From Actinoplanes couchii (GTDB taxonomy: Bacteria > Actinomycetota > Actinomycetes > Mycobacteriales > Micromonosporaceae): a stretch of 64,000 nt of DNA. The notes beneath the pieces are model-generated. The model saw only the letters and a list, made by a program, of their open reading frames with translations. It was not told where the DNA came from and did no database searches. The DNA lies in NCBI RefSeq assembly GCF_016862075.1, contig NZ_BOMG01000073.1, positions 1 through 64,000 of the forward strand. The letters run 5' to 3'. Positions 7,404-15,473 of this stretch are shown here, piece by piece. The position numbers and the translations under genes were made by a program. The stretch's first letter is position 1; each line of letters starts with the position of its first letter.

Positions 7404-10167
7404 CCGGAATTCCCAGCTGGGCTGCCTTCTTGGCCTTGGCCGTTGTCGTCTCGGCGGTCACCAGGGCTGTCGTCTTCGCGGATACGCTGCTGGAAGCTGA
7501 GCCGCCCAGGGCCTCGATTCGTTCGCTGACCGTGGTTCGGGTGTAGCCGGGGACCGAGCCGGACACCACGTATGTCTGGCCGGCCAGCGGCTTGGCTCCC
7601 CCGTCATCCAGGACCTCCATGGTCAAACCTGCCGCGTTCAGGCGGTCGATCACGTCACCCATCGCCAGTAGGCCGTCCACCACGTGCTGGGCCTTGATCG
7701 TGCCCATCTTGTCGATCTCCGCGATCTCCTCGACGGTGGCCGCTCTCAGGGCCGGCATCGACTTGAAGCGGGCCGCCAGCCAGCGGCCGACGCTGCGGCC
7801 GGTCATCCGGATGCCCAAGCCGGTCACCACCCGGTTGAACGGCTGCTGCTTGCTGGCCTGCAGACCGGCGATGATCCGGTCGGCGTTGGAACGGCCCAGC
7901 ATCACCGTGCCGCCGGCCGTCGTCCTGCCGACGGGGAGTTCGGCGATCGTGTCGGCGGTCAGGTCGTAGAGGTCGGCTACCGTCCGGGCCAGGCCCGCCT
8001 CGATGATCGCGTCGCAGAACGAGTCACCGGCGCCGTCCACGTCCAAGGCCTCGCGGCTGCACCAGTACGCGAGCGCGTTCGCCGCCGCACACGATGCGGT
8101 GTGGCAGCGCCAGAGCAGGCTCGACTTGTCCCACGGATCGCCGCACTGCGGGCACACCTCGGGCGCCACCCACGGGGTCAGACCGTGCGGCTGGTCGCCG
8201 ATCGGCGCGGTGACCCGCGGGATGACGTCGCCGGCCCGCCACACCGCTACGGTCTGGCCGATGGCGAGGCCCTGCTCGGCGACCCACTGCGGGTTGTGCA
8301 GGGTGGCCTTGGTGACGGTGGTGCCGCTGACGTGGACCGGGTCGATGATCGCCCGCAGGCTGATCCGGCCGGTCCGGCCGACCCGCACCTCGATGTCGCG
8401 CAGCACCGTGGAGGCGGTGTCGGGTGGATATTTGAAGGCTACGGCCCAATACGGGGTACGGCTGGCGAGGCCCAGTCGCCGCCGGGTGGACTCGGCGTCC
8501 GCCTTGATCACCGCGCCGTCGATCGGGAAGTCCAGGGTCGCGCGGCGAGCACCGATCAACTCGATCGCGGCGATCACCTCCGCAGCGGTGGTGCACTCCC
8601 CCGCCGCCTCCGGCACGAGACGGCACGCAGCAGGAAAGCCCAACTCCTCAGCACGGGCCATGCGACCGAGGTGGCTGGTCATGCGACCAAGGTGGCTGGT
8701 CACGCGTCCGGGTTCGCCGGACACGCGGCTGACGCCGCCGTGACCAAGGCTGACGTCGCCATGAGAATGGCTGAGGTCACCGTGATCAAGGCTGGTACCA
8801 ACGTGACCAAGGCTGATGTCGCCTGTCACGCGATCGACATCATCGGCCGCATCGCCGAGATCCCCGGACGCTCGACCGACATCGCCGGTCTCACCATCGA
8901 GATTGCCGGTCACGCGGTCGACATCGCTGGTCACACTGCCGAGATCCCCGGTCACACGGTCGAGATCGGCAGAGGAATCGTCGAGATCGGCAGGAGAATC
9001 GTTGCGGGCGGCAAGGGAGTCGTTGCGGGCGGCAGGGGAATCGTCGAGGGCGGCTTCGGTGATTTCGTAGGTTGCGAACGTCATCGGTGCCTCGTAGGCG
9101 CGGTCGATGCTTCTGATCGCACCGGCCACCGCGCCTCGGGAGTTCACGAACGCCTTGCCTCCGGCCTCGACCCGGTTGGCGCTGGCCGCCTCGAAGTCGG
9201 CGACGGTCATGTAGACCTCGCCTCGCACCTCCCCGCTCCACGGGGTGGCCAGTTGGGCGGGTAGACCGGCGACACCTCGGCGGACCTGGGCGGTCACATC
9301 CTCGCCCGTCGCGCCGTCGCCGCGGAGGGCGGCCAAGGTCAGGGTGCCGTCGAGATATTCGGCGCGGATGGCGAGGCCGTCGAGCTTCACCTCCACCAGG
9401 CAGCCGTCGCCGGTCAGGGTGGCGACGAACGCCTCTACCTCCTCCGTTGTCTTGATCTTGTCGAGGGAGAGCATCGCGGTGGGGTGCCGCACGTCGCCAC
9501 CGGCAGAAGCCCCCGCGGCCACTGCGGTGGTGACGCCCTGATCGTCCCACTCCGGGTGCTCGGTGATCGCCGCCGCGATCCGGTCGGCGAGCGCGTCGTA
9601 GTCGGCGTCGGTCATCATCGCGTCGCCGGTGTCGTAGTACGCCCTGGCCGCCAGCCGTGCCGTCTCGACCGCTTCCTCGAATTCCGTGCGATCCCCGAAC
9701 CCAGATCCCGAACCCGGCACCGCGGCAGCAGAAGAGCCCGCGGCGGACATAGCCGCAGCAAGCGAGTCCGCGGAAGACGAGGTGGTGGCGGTGGAACCGG
9801 CGGAAGACGCATCAGCGATGAAAGTGCCTACCGAAGGCACAGCGCTGGCAGAGGGGCCAGCGGAGGAGCCCGTGGAAGGCGAAGCGGCAGCCGAAGAGGC
9901 CCCGGAAGGCGAAGCGGCGGCGGGAGAGTCCGCGGAAGGCGAAGCGGCGGCGGGAGAGTCCGCGGAAGGCGAAGCGGCGGCCGAAGAGTCTCCGGAAGGC
10001 GAAGCGGCGGCGGGAGAACCGGCCGAAAGCGCAGCGGCGGCTGGAGAGGTGGCGGGTGGAGCGGGTGAAACAGGTAAGTCGGCGGGAGGAGCCGGGAAGG
10101 AATGAGGGTCAGGGTCGGCAGAAGAAGGGGAGGAAGACGACGAGGAAGGGGAAGAACGAGTGACCAT
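7366..10167 (-). CDS. ligA: NAD-dependent DNA ligase (LigA type) with two insertions
   Basis: 933 residues against about 670 for typical LigA. Residues 1-150 are Ser/Ala/Pro repeats with no family match. Domain Ia follows (about 160-210). The adenylation domain has KLDG with the adenylated Lys261, DGAVIK at 550-555 and AFKYPP at 577-582, but a 130-residue Asp/Ser/Gly-rich insert (about 373-505) sits between them. Then come the OB fold, a zinc finger (Cys672, 675, 688, 693), helix-hairpin-helix repeats and a BRCT domain (859-931). All core motifs survive, so activity is plausible. It starts 9 bp after a HAD phosphatase-like gene, but there is no Shine-Dalgarno at the annotated ATG and a downstream start (for example Met140) may be used. 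It is divergent enough to be an accessory rather than the replicative ligase. Confidence 0.88.
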   Translation of the reverse strand: MVTRSSPSSSSSSPSSADPDPHSFPAPPADLPVSPAPPATSPAAAALSAGSPAAASPSGDSSAAASPSADSPAAASPSADSPAAASPSGASSAAASPSTGSSAGPSASAVPSVGTFIADASSAGSTATTSSSADSLAAAMSAAGSSAAAVPGSGSGFGDRTEFEEAVETARLAARAYYDTGDAMMTDADYDALADRIAAAITEHPEWDDQGVTTAVAAGASAGGDVRHPTAMLSLDKIKTTEEVEAFVATLTGDGCLVEVKLDGLAIRAEYLDGTLTLAALRGDGATGEDVTAQVRRGVAGLPAQLATPWSGEVRGEVYMTVADFEAASANRVEAGGKAFVNSRGAVAGAIRSIDRAYEAPMTFATYEITEAALDDSPAARNDSLAARNDSPADLDDSSADLDRVTGDLGSVTSDVDRVTGNLDGETGDVGRASGDLGDAADDVDRVTGDISLGHVGTSLDHGDLSHSHGDVSLGHGGVSRVSGEPGRVTSHLGRMTSHLGRMARAEELGFPAACRLVPEAAGECTTAAEVIAAIELIGARRATLDFPIDGAVIKADAESTRRRLGLASRTPYWAVAFKYPPDTASTVLRDIEVRVGRTGRISLRAIIDPVHVSGTTVTKATLHNPQWVAEQGLAIGQTVAVWRAGDVIPRVTAPIGDQPHGLTPWVAPEVCPQCGDPWDKSSLLWRCHTASCAAANALAYWCSREALDVDGAGDSFCDAIIEAGLARTVADLYDLTADTIAELPVGRTTAGGTVMLGRSNADRIIAGLQASKQQPFNRVVTGLGIRMTGRSVGRWLAARFKSMPALRAATVEEIAEIDKMGTIKAQHVVDGLLAMGDVIDRLNAAGLTMEVLDDGGAKPLAGQTYVVSGSVPGYTRTTVSERIEALGGSASSSVSAKTTALVTAETTTAKAKKAAQLGIPVIAPEEFARMLA
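8655..9051 (-). repeat. Repeat-rich insert in the ligase adenylation domain
   Basis: About 400 bp of degenerate repeats, including three 21-bp units near 8660-8722 (encoding SHLGRMT-like heptapeptides) and looser 24-30-bp units giving DRVTGDL-like motifs. The insert falls between the KLDG lysine and the DGAVIK motif and is a multiple of three throughout. Confidence 0.85.
9868..10017 (-). repeat. 30-bp in-frame repeat, five copies (decapeptide SPAAASPSAD)
   Basis: Five exact-length 30-bp units encode residues 51-100 of the ligase frame as five decapeptides (SPAAASPSGD, SSAAASPSAD, SPAAASPSAD and variants). Register is perfect over 150 bp. Weaker repeats flank it on both sides. Confidence 0.95.
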
Positions 10168-10176
10168 GCCCGAAGG

Positions 10177-10893
10177 TTACGGGTGGGGTCTGACAGAAAA
10201 ATCGAGAAAGCTCCGGATCCGCCGGACGTGAGCGGGCCGAAGACCGAGACCGGCATCAGGGTTGATCAACAAAGCCTGGCCAGGCGGCACCTCGGCGCGA
10301 TGATGATCGACCTCGACGTCATCGGTCCAGATCAAGCGCCGACCGGAAGCGATCACTTGCCGCGCGGCCGCCCACTTCCGCTCGCAGACATCGGAGCCCG
10401 GCCCGGAGCTCGACTCGAAGCTCGACCTGGAACCTGGCCCAGAGCCCGGCCCGGAGCACGTTTCGGTGGCCAGCTCAAAGCCCGGACCGGAGGCCTGCTC
10501 AAAGCCAGGACCAGAGGCCGACTCGGAGCCTGGACCAGAGGCCGACTCGGAGCCTGGACCAGAGGCCGACTCGGAGCCTGGGCCGGAGGTCGGGTCGGAG
10601 CCTGGGCCGGAGGTCGGGTCGGTGAAGGCGCGGGGTAGCGGCGGTAGGCCGAACGCCTCCTCCAGCAGGTCGGCCTCATGGCACCAGGTGGAACACCAGG
10701 TCACCTCGGCACGGCCGGATTCGTGCAGGTCGCGGATCGCGTCGATCAGGCGGGGCTCGTAACGGATCCGGTAGTCGTACTCGTCGATGGTGGAGTAGAC
10801 CTGGGCGACCCGGGGCGCGACACCCCACCCGGCGTCGAACGCGTTGATCACCCCGTCGACGTCGAGCAGCCAGACCGGTGGCAGGCGCTCCAT
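10177..10893 (-). CDS. HAD-fold phosphatase-like protein (SAK RNA-repair HAD type)
   Basis: 238 residues. The N-terminus LLDVDGVINAF is the HAD motif I. The middle VTWCSTWCHEADLLEEAFGLPPLP and the C-terminal block GRRLIWTDDVEVDHH match the HAD family named after 'Swiss Army Knife' RNA-repair proteins, as I recall it. Residues 91-170 between these blocks are a Ser/Gly/Pro/Glu-rich insertion built from an octapeptide repeat. It is the first gene of a two-gene operon with the DNA ligase 9 bp downstream, suggesting nucleic-acid end cleaning followed by sealing. The substrate is untested. Confidence 0.75.
   Translation of the reverse strand: MERLPPVWLLDVDGVINAFDAGWGVAPRVAQVYSTIDEYDYRIRYEPRLIDAIRDLHESGRAEVTWCSTWCHEADLLEEAFGLPPLPRAFTDPTSGPGSDPTSGPGSESASGPGSESASGPGSESASGPGFEQASGPGFELATETCSGPGSGPGSRSSFESSSGPGSDVCERKWAAARQVIASGRRLIWTDDVEVDHHRAEVPPGQALLINPDAGLGLRPAHVRRIRSFLDFSVRPHP
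10477..10620 (-). repeat. 24-bp in-frame repeat, six copies (octapeptide ESASGPGS)
   Basis: Six 24-bp units encode DPTSGPGS twice, then ESASGPGS-type octapeptides four times (residues 92-139 of the HAD protein). The insertion lies exactly between two conserved HAD blocks. Confidence 0.95.
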
Positions 10894-11080
10894 CAGACCT
10901 CCAGCAGATCACGGGCAGCCGCCGGAACAAAGTTGAACTCTTTCAAGATGACCTTGCGGGATCGAGGGGCATCTCCACCCCCGACGACGCAACCGACGAC
11001 GCAACCAGTGACGTGAAACGATCCATCAGCAACCTGCCGGAAACCGTTGACGACTTCGTCACATCGATGCAGACTCCCTT

Positions 11081-11094
11081 GGAAAGCGCTTTCC
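11081..11094. promoter_or_regulatory. LacI-type operator candidate upstream of the lyase
   Basis: GGAAAGCGCTTTCC is a perfect 14-bp palindrome with the central CGCG-like GCGC core typical of LacI-family carbohydrate regulators in actinomycetes. It lies 113 bp before the rhamnogalacturonan lyase start. The surrounding 313-bp gap (10894-11206) also holds short CCCAACCAAAGA-type direct repeats and no credible gene. Confidence 0.6.
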
Positions 11095-11206
11095 CCCAGC
11101 AAAGACCCAACCAAAGACCCAACCGAAAACCCGGCAAAGACAAAGAACAAGCGCAAGAGCCTTTCCCGCAGCGGTACGCCCACCGAGCCACTGAAGAGGA
11201 ACGAGC

Positions 11207-13435
11207 ATGCCCACCCGTACCAGCAAATGGTTGAGAACCTGGACCACCGCGATCGTCCTGGTCGCCGCCCTCCCCCTGCCCGCCGCGGCGTCCGCGCCGC
11301 ACGGGCCCCGACTGGAGAAGCTCGACCGCGGCCTGGTCGCCGCCCCCACCAGCGAAGGCGTCTTCCTGAGCTGGCGTCTGCTCGGCAGTGAGGCGACCGG
11401 CCATTCGCCGACCGGCCTGACCGGGGTGAACTTCGACGTCTTCCGCGACGGCCGGAGGATCGCAACGGTCAAGGACAGCACGAACTACCTGGACAAGGCG
11501 GGTAGCGGCACGGCGAAGTACCGGGTCGTGCCCACCGGAAGAGGCCCGTCCGGCACCGCGACGGCGTGGAGGAACGGCTACTACGAGCTGCCGTTGCAGA
11601 AACCGGCCGACGGCGTGACCCCGGCCGGTGAGGTCTACACGTATTCGGCGAACGACATGAGCGTCGGCGACGTGGACGGCGATGGCTCGTACGAGTACGT
11701 GGTGAAGTGGGATCCGTCGAACGCGAAGGACGTGTCCCAGATCGGCTGGACCGGCCCGGTCTACGTCGACACCTACCGCGCCGACGGCAAACTGTTGCAC
11801 CGCATCGACCTGGGTGTGAACATCCGGGCCGGAGCGCATTACACCCAGTTCCTGGTGTACGACTTCGACGGCGACGGCCGCTCCGAGATGATGATGAAGA
11901 CCGCCCCCGGTACCAGGACGATCCGGGACGGGAGGTCGAAGTACATCACCACGCCGGGCCACCAGCCGAGCGAGGACTACCGGCTCAGTGCCGCCGGTTA
12001 CTACCAGCACGTCGTGGACATGTTCCTGGGCTGGCACCAGCATCCGGAGGTGGTGGCCGGGAAGTGGCCGGCGACCTTGGAGGAGGCGTTCGGGATCGCG
12101 CCTCAGTACCGGTATCCGCTGAACCGGGCGGATGCCGAAGCGCTCACCGACTACTTCATGGACGTGTACGCCCCGGCCCGCAGCACCCGTAACAACCTGC
12201 GCGCGTTCGAGGGTTTCATCGTCGACGGCCCCGAGTACCTGACCGTTTTCGACGGTGCCACCGGACGTGAGCTGCAGACGATCGACTACCAGCCGGGTCG
12301 GCACGACGACGGCCTGATGTGGGGCGACTACGCGATGGCGCGGATCGAGCCGGGCAACCGGGTCGACCGCTTCCTGTCCGGGGTGGCCTACCTGAACGGG
12401 AAGAACCCGTCGGCGGTGTTCGCCCGTGGCTACTACACCCGCACGACGCTTGTCGCCTACCGCTGGAACGGCCGCAAGCTGGTGCGGGACTGGTTCGTGG
12501 ACTCGGGCTGGACGCCGATGAGCAACCCGTTCAACGACTCCCCGCACGGTGTCGACGGCACGTCCCCGAAGTACGGCAAGCTCACCACGCAGGGCTTCCA
12601 CTCGCTCAGCGTCGCGGACGTGGACGGCGACCGGAAGCAGGAGATCATCTACGGGTCGGCGACCATCGACGACGACGGCGACGTGCTCTACTCGTCGTTC
12701 GCGCAGATGCCGGAGGGCAGCGCTACGCCCGGGATCCAGGCCCGGCTCGGGCACGGTGATGCCATGCACGTGACCGATATCGATCCGGACCGCCCCGGGT
12801 TGGAGATCTTCACCGTGCACGAGGGCGGGACCTATGCGCCGTACGGGATGGCGATGCGCGACGCCCGTACCGGCGAGGTGTTGTTCGGCACCTACTCCGG
12901 TCGCGACACCGGCCGGGGGATGATCGGGGACGTGCTTCCCGGCACCCGGGGCATCGAGTCGTGGGCGAGCATGCCCGGCGGTTCCGAGGCGCTCGGCCTG
13001 CACAGTGCCAAGGGCGAGATCCTGACGAGCACCATTCCCGGTACGAATCAGAGTATCCGCTGGTCGGCCGACCTCACCACGCAGATCCTCAACGGGGCGC
13101 AGGACGTGACACCGACCATCGACGACTGGACCCGGGGCACGCTGCTGACCGCCGAGGGCACCCGCACCAACAACGGCACCAAGGGCACGGCCGGCCTGGT
13201 CGCGGACGTCTTCGGGGACTGGCGGGAGGAGCTGCTGGTACGCACCGTGGACAGCTCGGCGATCCGGATCCATCTGAGCACCGAGGTGACGAACCACAAG
13301 CTCTACACGCTGATGCACGACCCGCAGTACCGCGTCGAGGTGGCGCGTCAGCAGACCACCTACAACCAGCCGTCCTACCCGGGCTTCTACCTGGCGTCGG
13401 ACACCGACTGGTCTCGCGTGCCGCTCCCCCGCTGA
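11207..13435 (+). CDS. Secreted rhamnogalacturonan lyase, PL11 family
   Basis: 742 residues with a Sec signal peptide (basic MPTRTSKWLR, hydrophobic core, cleavage near AAASA, about residue 29). The mature sequence shows the PL11 pattern: GVFLSWRLLGSEATG at the N-terminus, then a beta-propeller with repeated calcium-type DVDGDGSYEYVVKW and YDFDGDGRSEMMMKT motifs, and PTIDDWTRGT and ADVFGDWREELLVRT near the end. Such enzymes cleave the rhamnose-galacturonate backbone of pectin outside the cell by beta-elimination. No carbohydrate-binding module is attached. GAAGAGGAACGAGC gives a ribosome site. It is probably controlled by the palindrome upstream. Confidence 0.92.
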   Translation: MPTRTSKWLRTWTTAIVLVAALPLPAAASAPHGPRLEKLDRGLVAAPTSEGVFLSWRLLGSEATGHSPTGLTGVNFDVFRDGRRIATVKDSTNYLDKAGSGTAKYRVVPTGRGPSGTATAWRNGYYELPLQKPADGVTPAGEVYTYSANDMSVGDVDGDGSYEYVVKWDPSNAKDVSQIGWTGPVYVDTYRADGKLLHRIDLGVNIRAGAHYTQFLVYDFDGDGRSEMMMKTAPGTRTIRDGRSKYITTPGHQPSEDYRLSAAGYYQHVVDMFLGWHQHPEVVAGKWPATLEEAFGIAPQYRYPLNRADAEALTDYFMDVYAPARSTRNNLRAFEGFIVDGPEYLTVFDGATGRELQTIDYQPGRHDDGLMWGDYAMARIEPGNRVDRFLSGVAYLNGKNPSAVFARGYYTRTTLVAYRWNGRKLVRDWFVDSGWTPMSNPFNDSPHGVDGTSPKYGKLTTQGFHSLSVADVDGDRKQEIIYGSATIDDDGDVLYSSFAQMPEGSATPGIQARLGHGDAMHVTDIDPDRPGLEIFTVHEGGTYAPYGMAMRDARTGEVLFGTYSGRDTGRGMIGDVLPGTRGIESWASMPGGSEALGLHSAKGEILTSTIPGTNQSIRWSADLTTQILNGAQDVTPTIDDWTRGTLLTAEGTRTNNGTKGTAGLVADVFGDWREELLVRTVDSSAIRIHLSTEVTNHKLYTLMHDPQYRVEVARQQTTYNQPSYPGFYLASDTDWSRVPLPR

Positions 13436-13441
13436 CCCGGG

Positions 13442-13456
13442 AATATATTTTATATT
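13442..13456. promoter_or_regulatory. AT-rich palindrome just upstream of a start codon
   Basis: AATATA-TTT-TATATT is a perfect 6-bp-arm dyad ending 6 bp before the ATG at 13463. Fifteen consecutive A/T bases are exceptional in this DNA. It may be a -10 region of a leaderless or near-leaderless promoter, or an operator. Confidence 0.5.
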
Positions 13457-13462
13457 GTTGCC

Positions 13463-13918
13463 ATGAACAGATTGACGGAGATCCGTGGCGACGGCGGCCG
13501 GGCGACCATCGACGAGATGGACCGCATCTGGGACTCGCTGCCCGCCGTGCGGCCCGAGGAGATCCTCGGGTCGTGGCGCGGCAGCGAGTTCGTCACCGGC
13601 CACCGCTTCGAGGGCTACCTGCCGAAGATCCGCTGGTACGGCAAACGCTTCACCTCGCTGACCGACGTGGCCCCGCTGGTCTGCCGCTCGTCGTCCGGGG
13701 AGCTGTTCGACGATGTGGAGAAGGCCAAAGGCGGGGCTGCGCTGTACGCCGTCGAATTCCGTGGTCAGACCACGGCGACCATGGTGTACGACGGACAGCC
13801 GGTCCTCGACCACTTCAAGCGGGCCGACCAGGACACTCTGCTCGGGGTGATGAACGGCAAGGGCGTCCTGGACGACGGCCGCCACTACTACTTCTACTTC
13901 CTCCTCGAACGCGAGTGA
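13463..13918 (+). CDS. GXWXG/DUF4334 domain protein
   Basis: 151 residues matching the two-part GXWXG-DUF4334 architecture: GSWRG at residues 36-40 with GYLPKIRWYGKRF after it, and the C-terminal block AALYAVEFRGQTTATMVYDGQPVLDHFKRAD leading to the aromatic YYFYFLLERE tail. The family's biochemical role is not established. It is followed by an alcohol dehydrogenase whose start region is built from repeats reaching back into this gene's stop codon, so the two are probably co-translated. Confidence 0.82.
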   Translation: MNRLTEIRGDGGRATIDEMDRIWDSLPAVRPEEILGSWRGSEFVTGHRFEGYLPKIRWYGKRFTSLTDVAPLVCRSSSGELFDDVEKAKGGAALYAVEFRGQTTATMVYDGQPVLDHFKRADQDTLLGVMNGKGVLDDGRHYYFYFLLERE

Positions 13919-13977
13919 CCGGGATGCGGACGCCAGCGACCGGAATGCGGACGCCAGTGACCGTGATGCGCACCCGG
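13915..13977 (+). repeat. 21-bp repeat triplicating a start codon
   Basis: Three 21-bp units (13915-13935, 13936-13956, 13957-13977), each beginning GTGACCG or GCGACCG and containing ATGCGGACG or ATGCGCACC. The first unit includes the stop codon of the GXWXG gene and the third contains the family-consistent start of the dehydrogenase. All three ATGs are in one frame. Confidence 0.92.
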
Positions 13978-14982
13978 GCCGCGCTCGTCGAGACCACCGG
14001 CGGGCCGTTCGTCGTCCGGGACGTGGAGCTGGACGAGCCACGCGCCGACGAGGTGCTGGTCCGGATCACCGCGGCCGGCATCTGCCACACCGATCTGATC
14101 ATGCGCGGCCGCTGGCCGGCGGCGGCGTTGCCGATGGTCTTCGGCCACGAGGGCACCGGCGTCGTGGAAGCGGTCGGGTCGGCAGTCTTATCGGTGTCGG
14201 CCGGTGACACGGTGGCGCTGAGCTACCGCAGTTGCCGCGAATGCACCGAGTGCCGGGCCGGGCATCCGGCGTACTGCCTGCTCAGCGATCTGAACATGCG
14301 CGGCCGGCCGGCGTTCCGGCTGCCGGACGGCTCACCCGTGCACGGCGGTTTCTTCGGGCAGTCCAGTTTTGCCGGTCACGTGACGGCGCATCAGAGCTGC
14401 GTCGTCCCGATTCCGGCCGGCCTGGACCCGGTTCTTGCCGCGCCACTGGGCTGCAGCGTGCAGACCGGGGCCGGGACCGTGGTCGACGTGCTGCGCCCCG
14501 CCCCCGGCGATGTCGTCGCCGTCTTCGGCACCGGCAGTGTCGGGCTCAGCGCGGTGATGGCCGCCGTCGCCCTCGGCTGCACGGTGATCCCGGTCGATCC
14601 CAACCCGGCACGCCGGGACCTGGCCCTCGAACTGGGCGCGGCCGACATCGCCCCGGACCGGTTCAGCCACGCGATCGACACCACCGGCCGTCCGGAAGTG
14701 ATCACCCGGGCCATCGGCGGGCTGCAACGCCGGGGCACCCTGGCCCTCGTCGGCATCGGCGGGAAGGCCGAGATCGACGTCATGACCGTGATGACGAACG
14801 GCATCCGGATCCGCGGCGTCATCGAGGGCGACGCCGATCCCGGCACCTTCCTGCCCCGGCTCATCGACATGAATCTGCCGGTACAGAAACTGGTCACCGC
14901 GTACCCGTTCGAGGAGATCGAGACCGCGGCCCGGGACGCCGCGGCGGGAAAGGTGGTCAAACCGGTGCTGACTTTCCGGTAG
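13966..14982 (+). CDS. Zinc-dependent alcohol dehydrogenase, MDR superfamily
   Basis: 338 residues from the third ATG, where family-like sequence (MRTRAALVE) starts. Starts at 13924 or 13945 would add one or two MRTPxTx heptapeptides. Catalytic zinc ligands are Cys40 (GICHTD) and His61/Glu62 (GHEG). A structural zinc site is present at Cys90, 93, 96 and 104, and the Rossmann motif GTGSVG lies in the middle. It oxidises alcohols or reduces aldehydes with NAD(P). The TDGS/benzyl-alcohol-type subfamily is likely but not certain. The downstream cupin follows after 11 bp. Confidence 0.9.
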   Translation: MRTRAALVETTGGPFVVRDVELDEPRADEVLVRITAAGICHTDLIMRGRWPAAALPMVFGHEGTGVVEAVGSAVLSVSAGDTVALSYRSCRECTECRAGHPAYCLLSDLNMRGRPAFRLPDGSPVHGGFFGQSSFAGHVTAHQSCVVPIPAGLDPVLAAPLGCSVQTGAGTVVDVLRPAPGDVVAVFGTGSVGLSAVMAAVALGCTVIPVDPNPARRDLALELGAADIAPDRFSHAIDTTGRPEVITRAIGGLQRRGTLALVGIGGKAEIDVMTVMTNGIRIRGVIEGDADPGTFLPRLIDMNLPVQKLVTAYPFEEIETAARDAAAGKVVKPVLTFR

Positions 14983-14993
14983 ACATAGGACCC

Positions 14994-15473
14994 ATGACGT
15001 ATCCACCGCCGCAGTACTTCGGGGAGTCCGGCGAGAAGAGCGCCCTCTACCGTCCCGCGAACACCGAACCCGAGCTCGTCAACCCGAACGGGACCAAGGT
15101 CCACTACCTCGCCACCGGGGCGTCGACCGGCGGGTTGTTCGGGCTCTACCGGTGGGAGTGTGGTCCGGGCGTGACCGGACCGGACCCCCATTTCCACCGT
15201 ACGATCAGCGAATCGTTCTACATCCTGTCCGGCGTCATGAGCATCCACAACGGAACCGAATGGATCGACGCCGAACCGCACGACTGGGTGCACGTCCCGA
15301 TCGGCGGGGTGCACGGGTTCAAGAACCGGTCCGGCGAACCCTCCTCGATGCTGCTGCACTTCTCGCCCGGAGCCGACCGGGAAGGATATTTCGAAGGACT
15401 GTCCGGCCTGGGAGAGATGACCGATGAGCAGCGTGCCGCCTTCTTCCTCGAACACGACAACCACTGGGTCTGA
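14994..15473 (+). CDS. Cupin-domain protein
   Basis: 159 residues with one double-stranded beta-helix. Motif 1 (PDPHFHRTISESFYILSG) carries two His and a Glu for metal binding, and motif 2 is DWVHVPIGGVHGFKN. The substrate is unknown. It follows the alcohol dehydrogenase by 11 bp and its last 50 bp overlap the Nudix gene in another frame, so these three look like one transcript. Confidence 0.82.
   Translation: MTYPPPQYFGESGEKSALYRPANTEPELVNPNGTKVHYLATGASTGGLFGLYRWECGPGVTGPDPHFHRTISESFYILSGVMSIHNGTEWIDAEPHDWVHVPIGGVHGFKNRSGEPSSMLLHFSPGADREGYFEGLSGLGEMTDEQRAAFFLEHDNHWV

Noticed and set aside
10878-11234. 118-residue plus-strand frame before the lyase
   Set aside because: Low-complexity, overlaps both the HAD gene start and the lyase start, and spans the operator-like palindrome.
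10943-14041. 1032-residue minus-strand open frame
   Set aside because: It is the mirror of the rhamnogalacturonan lyase and its neighbours, with Arg/Val/His-rich composition and no recognisable motif.
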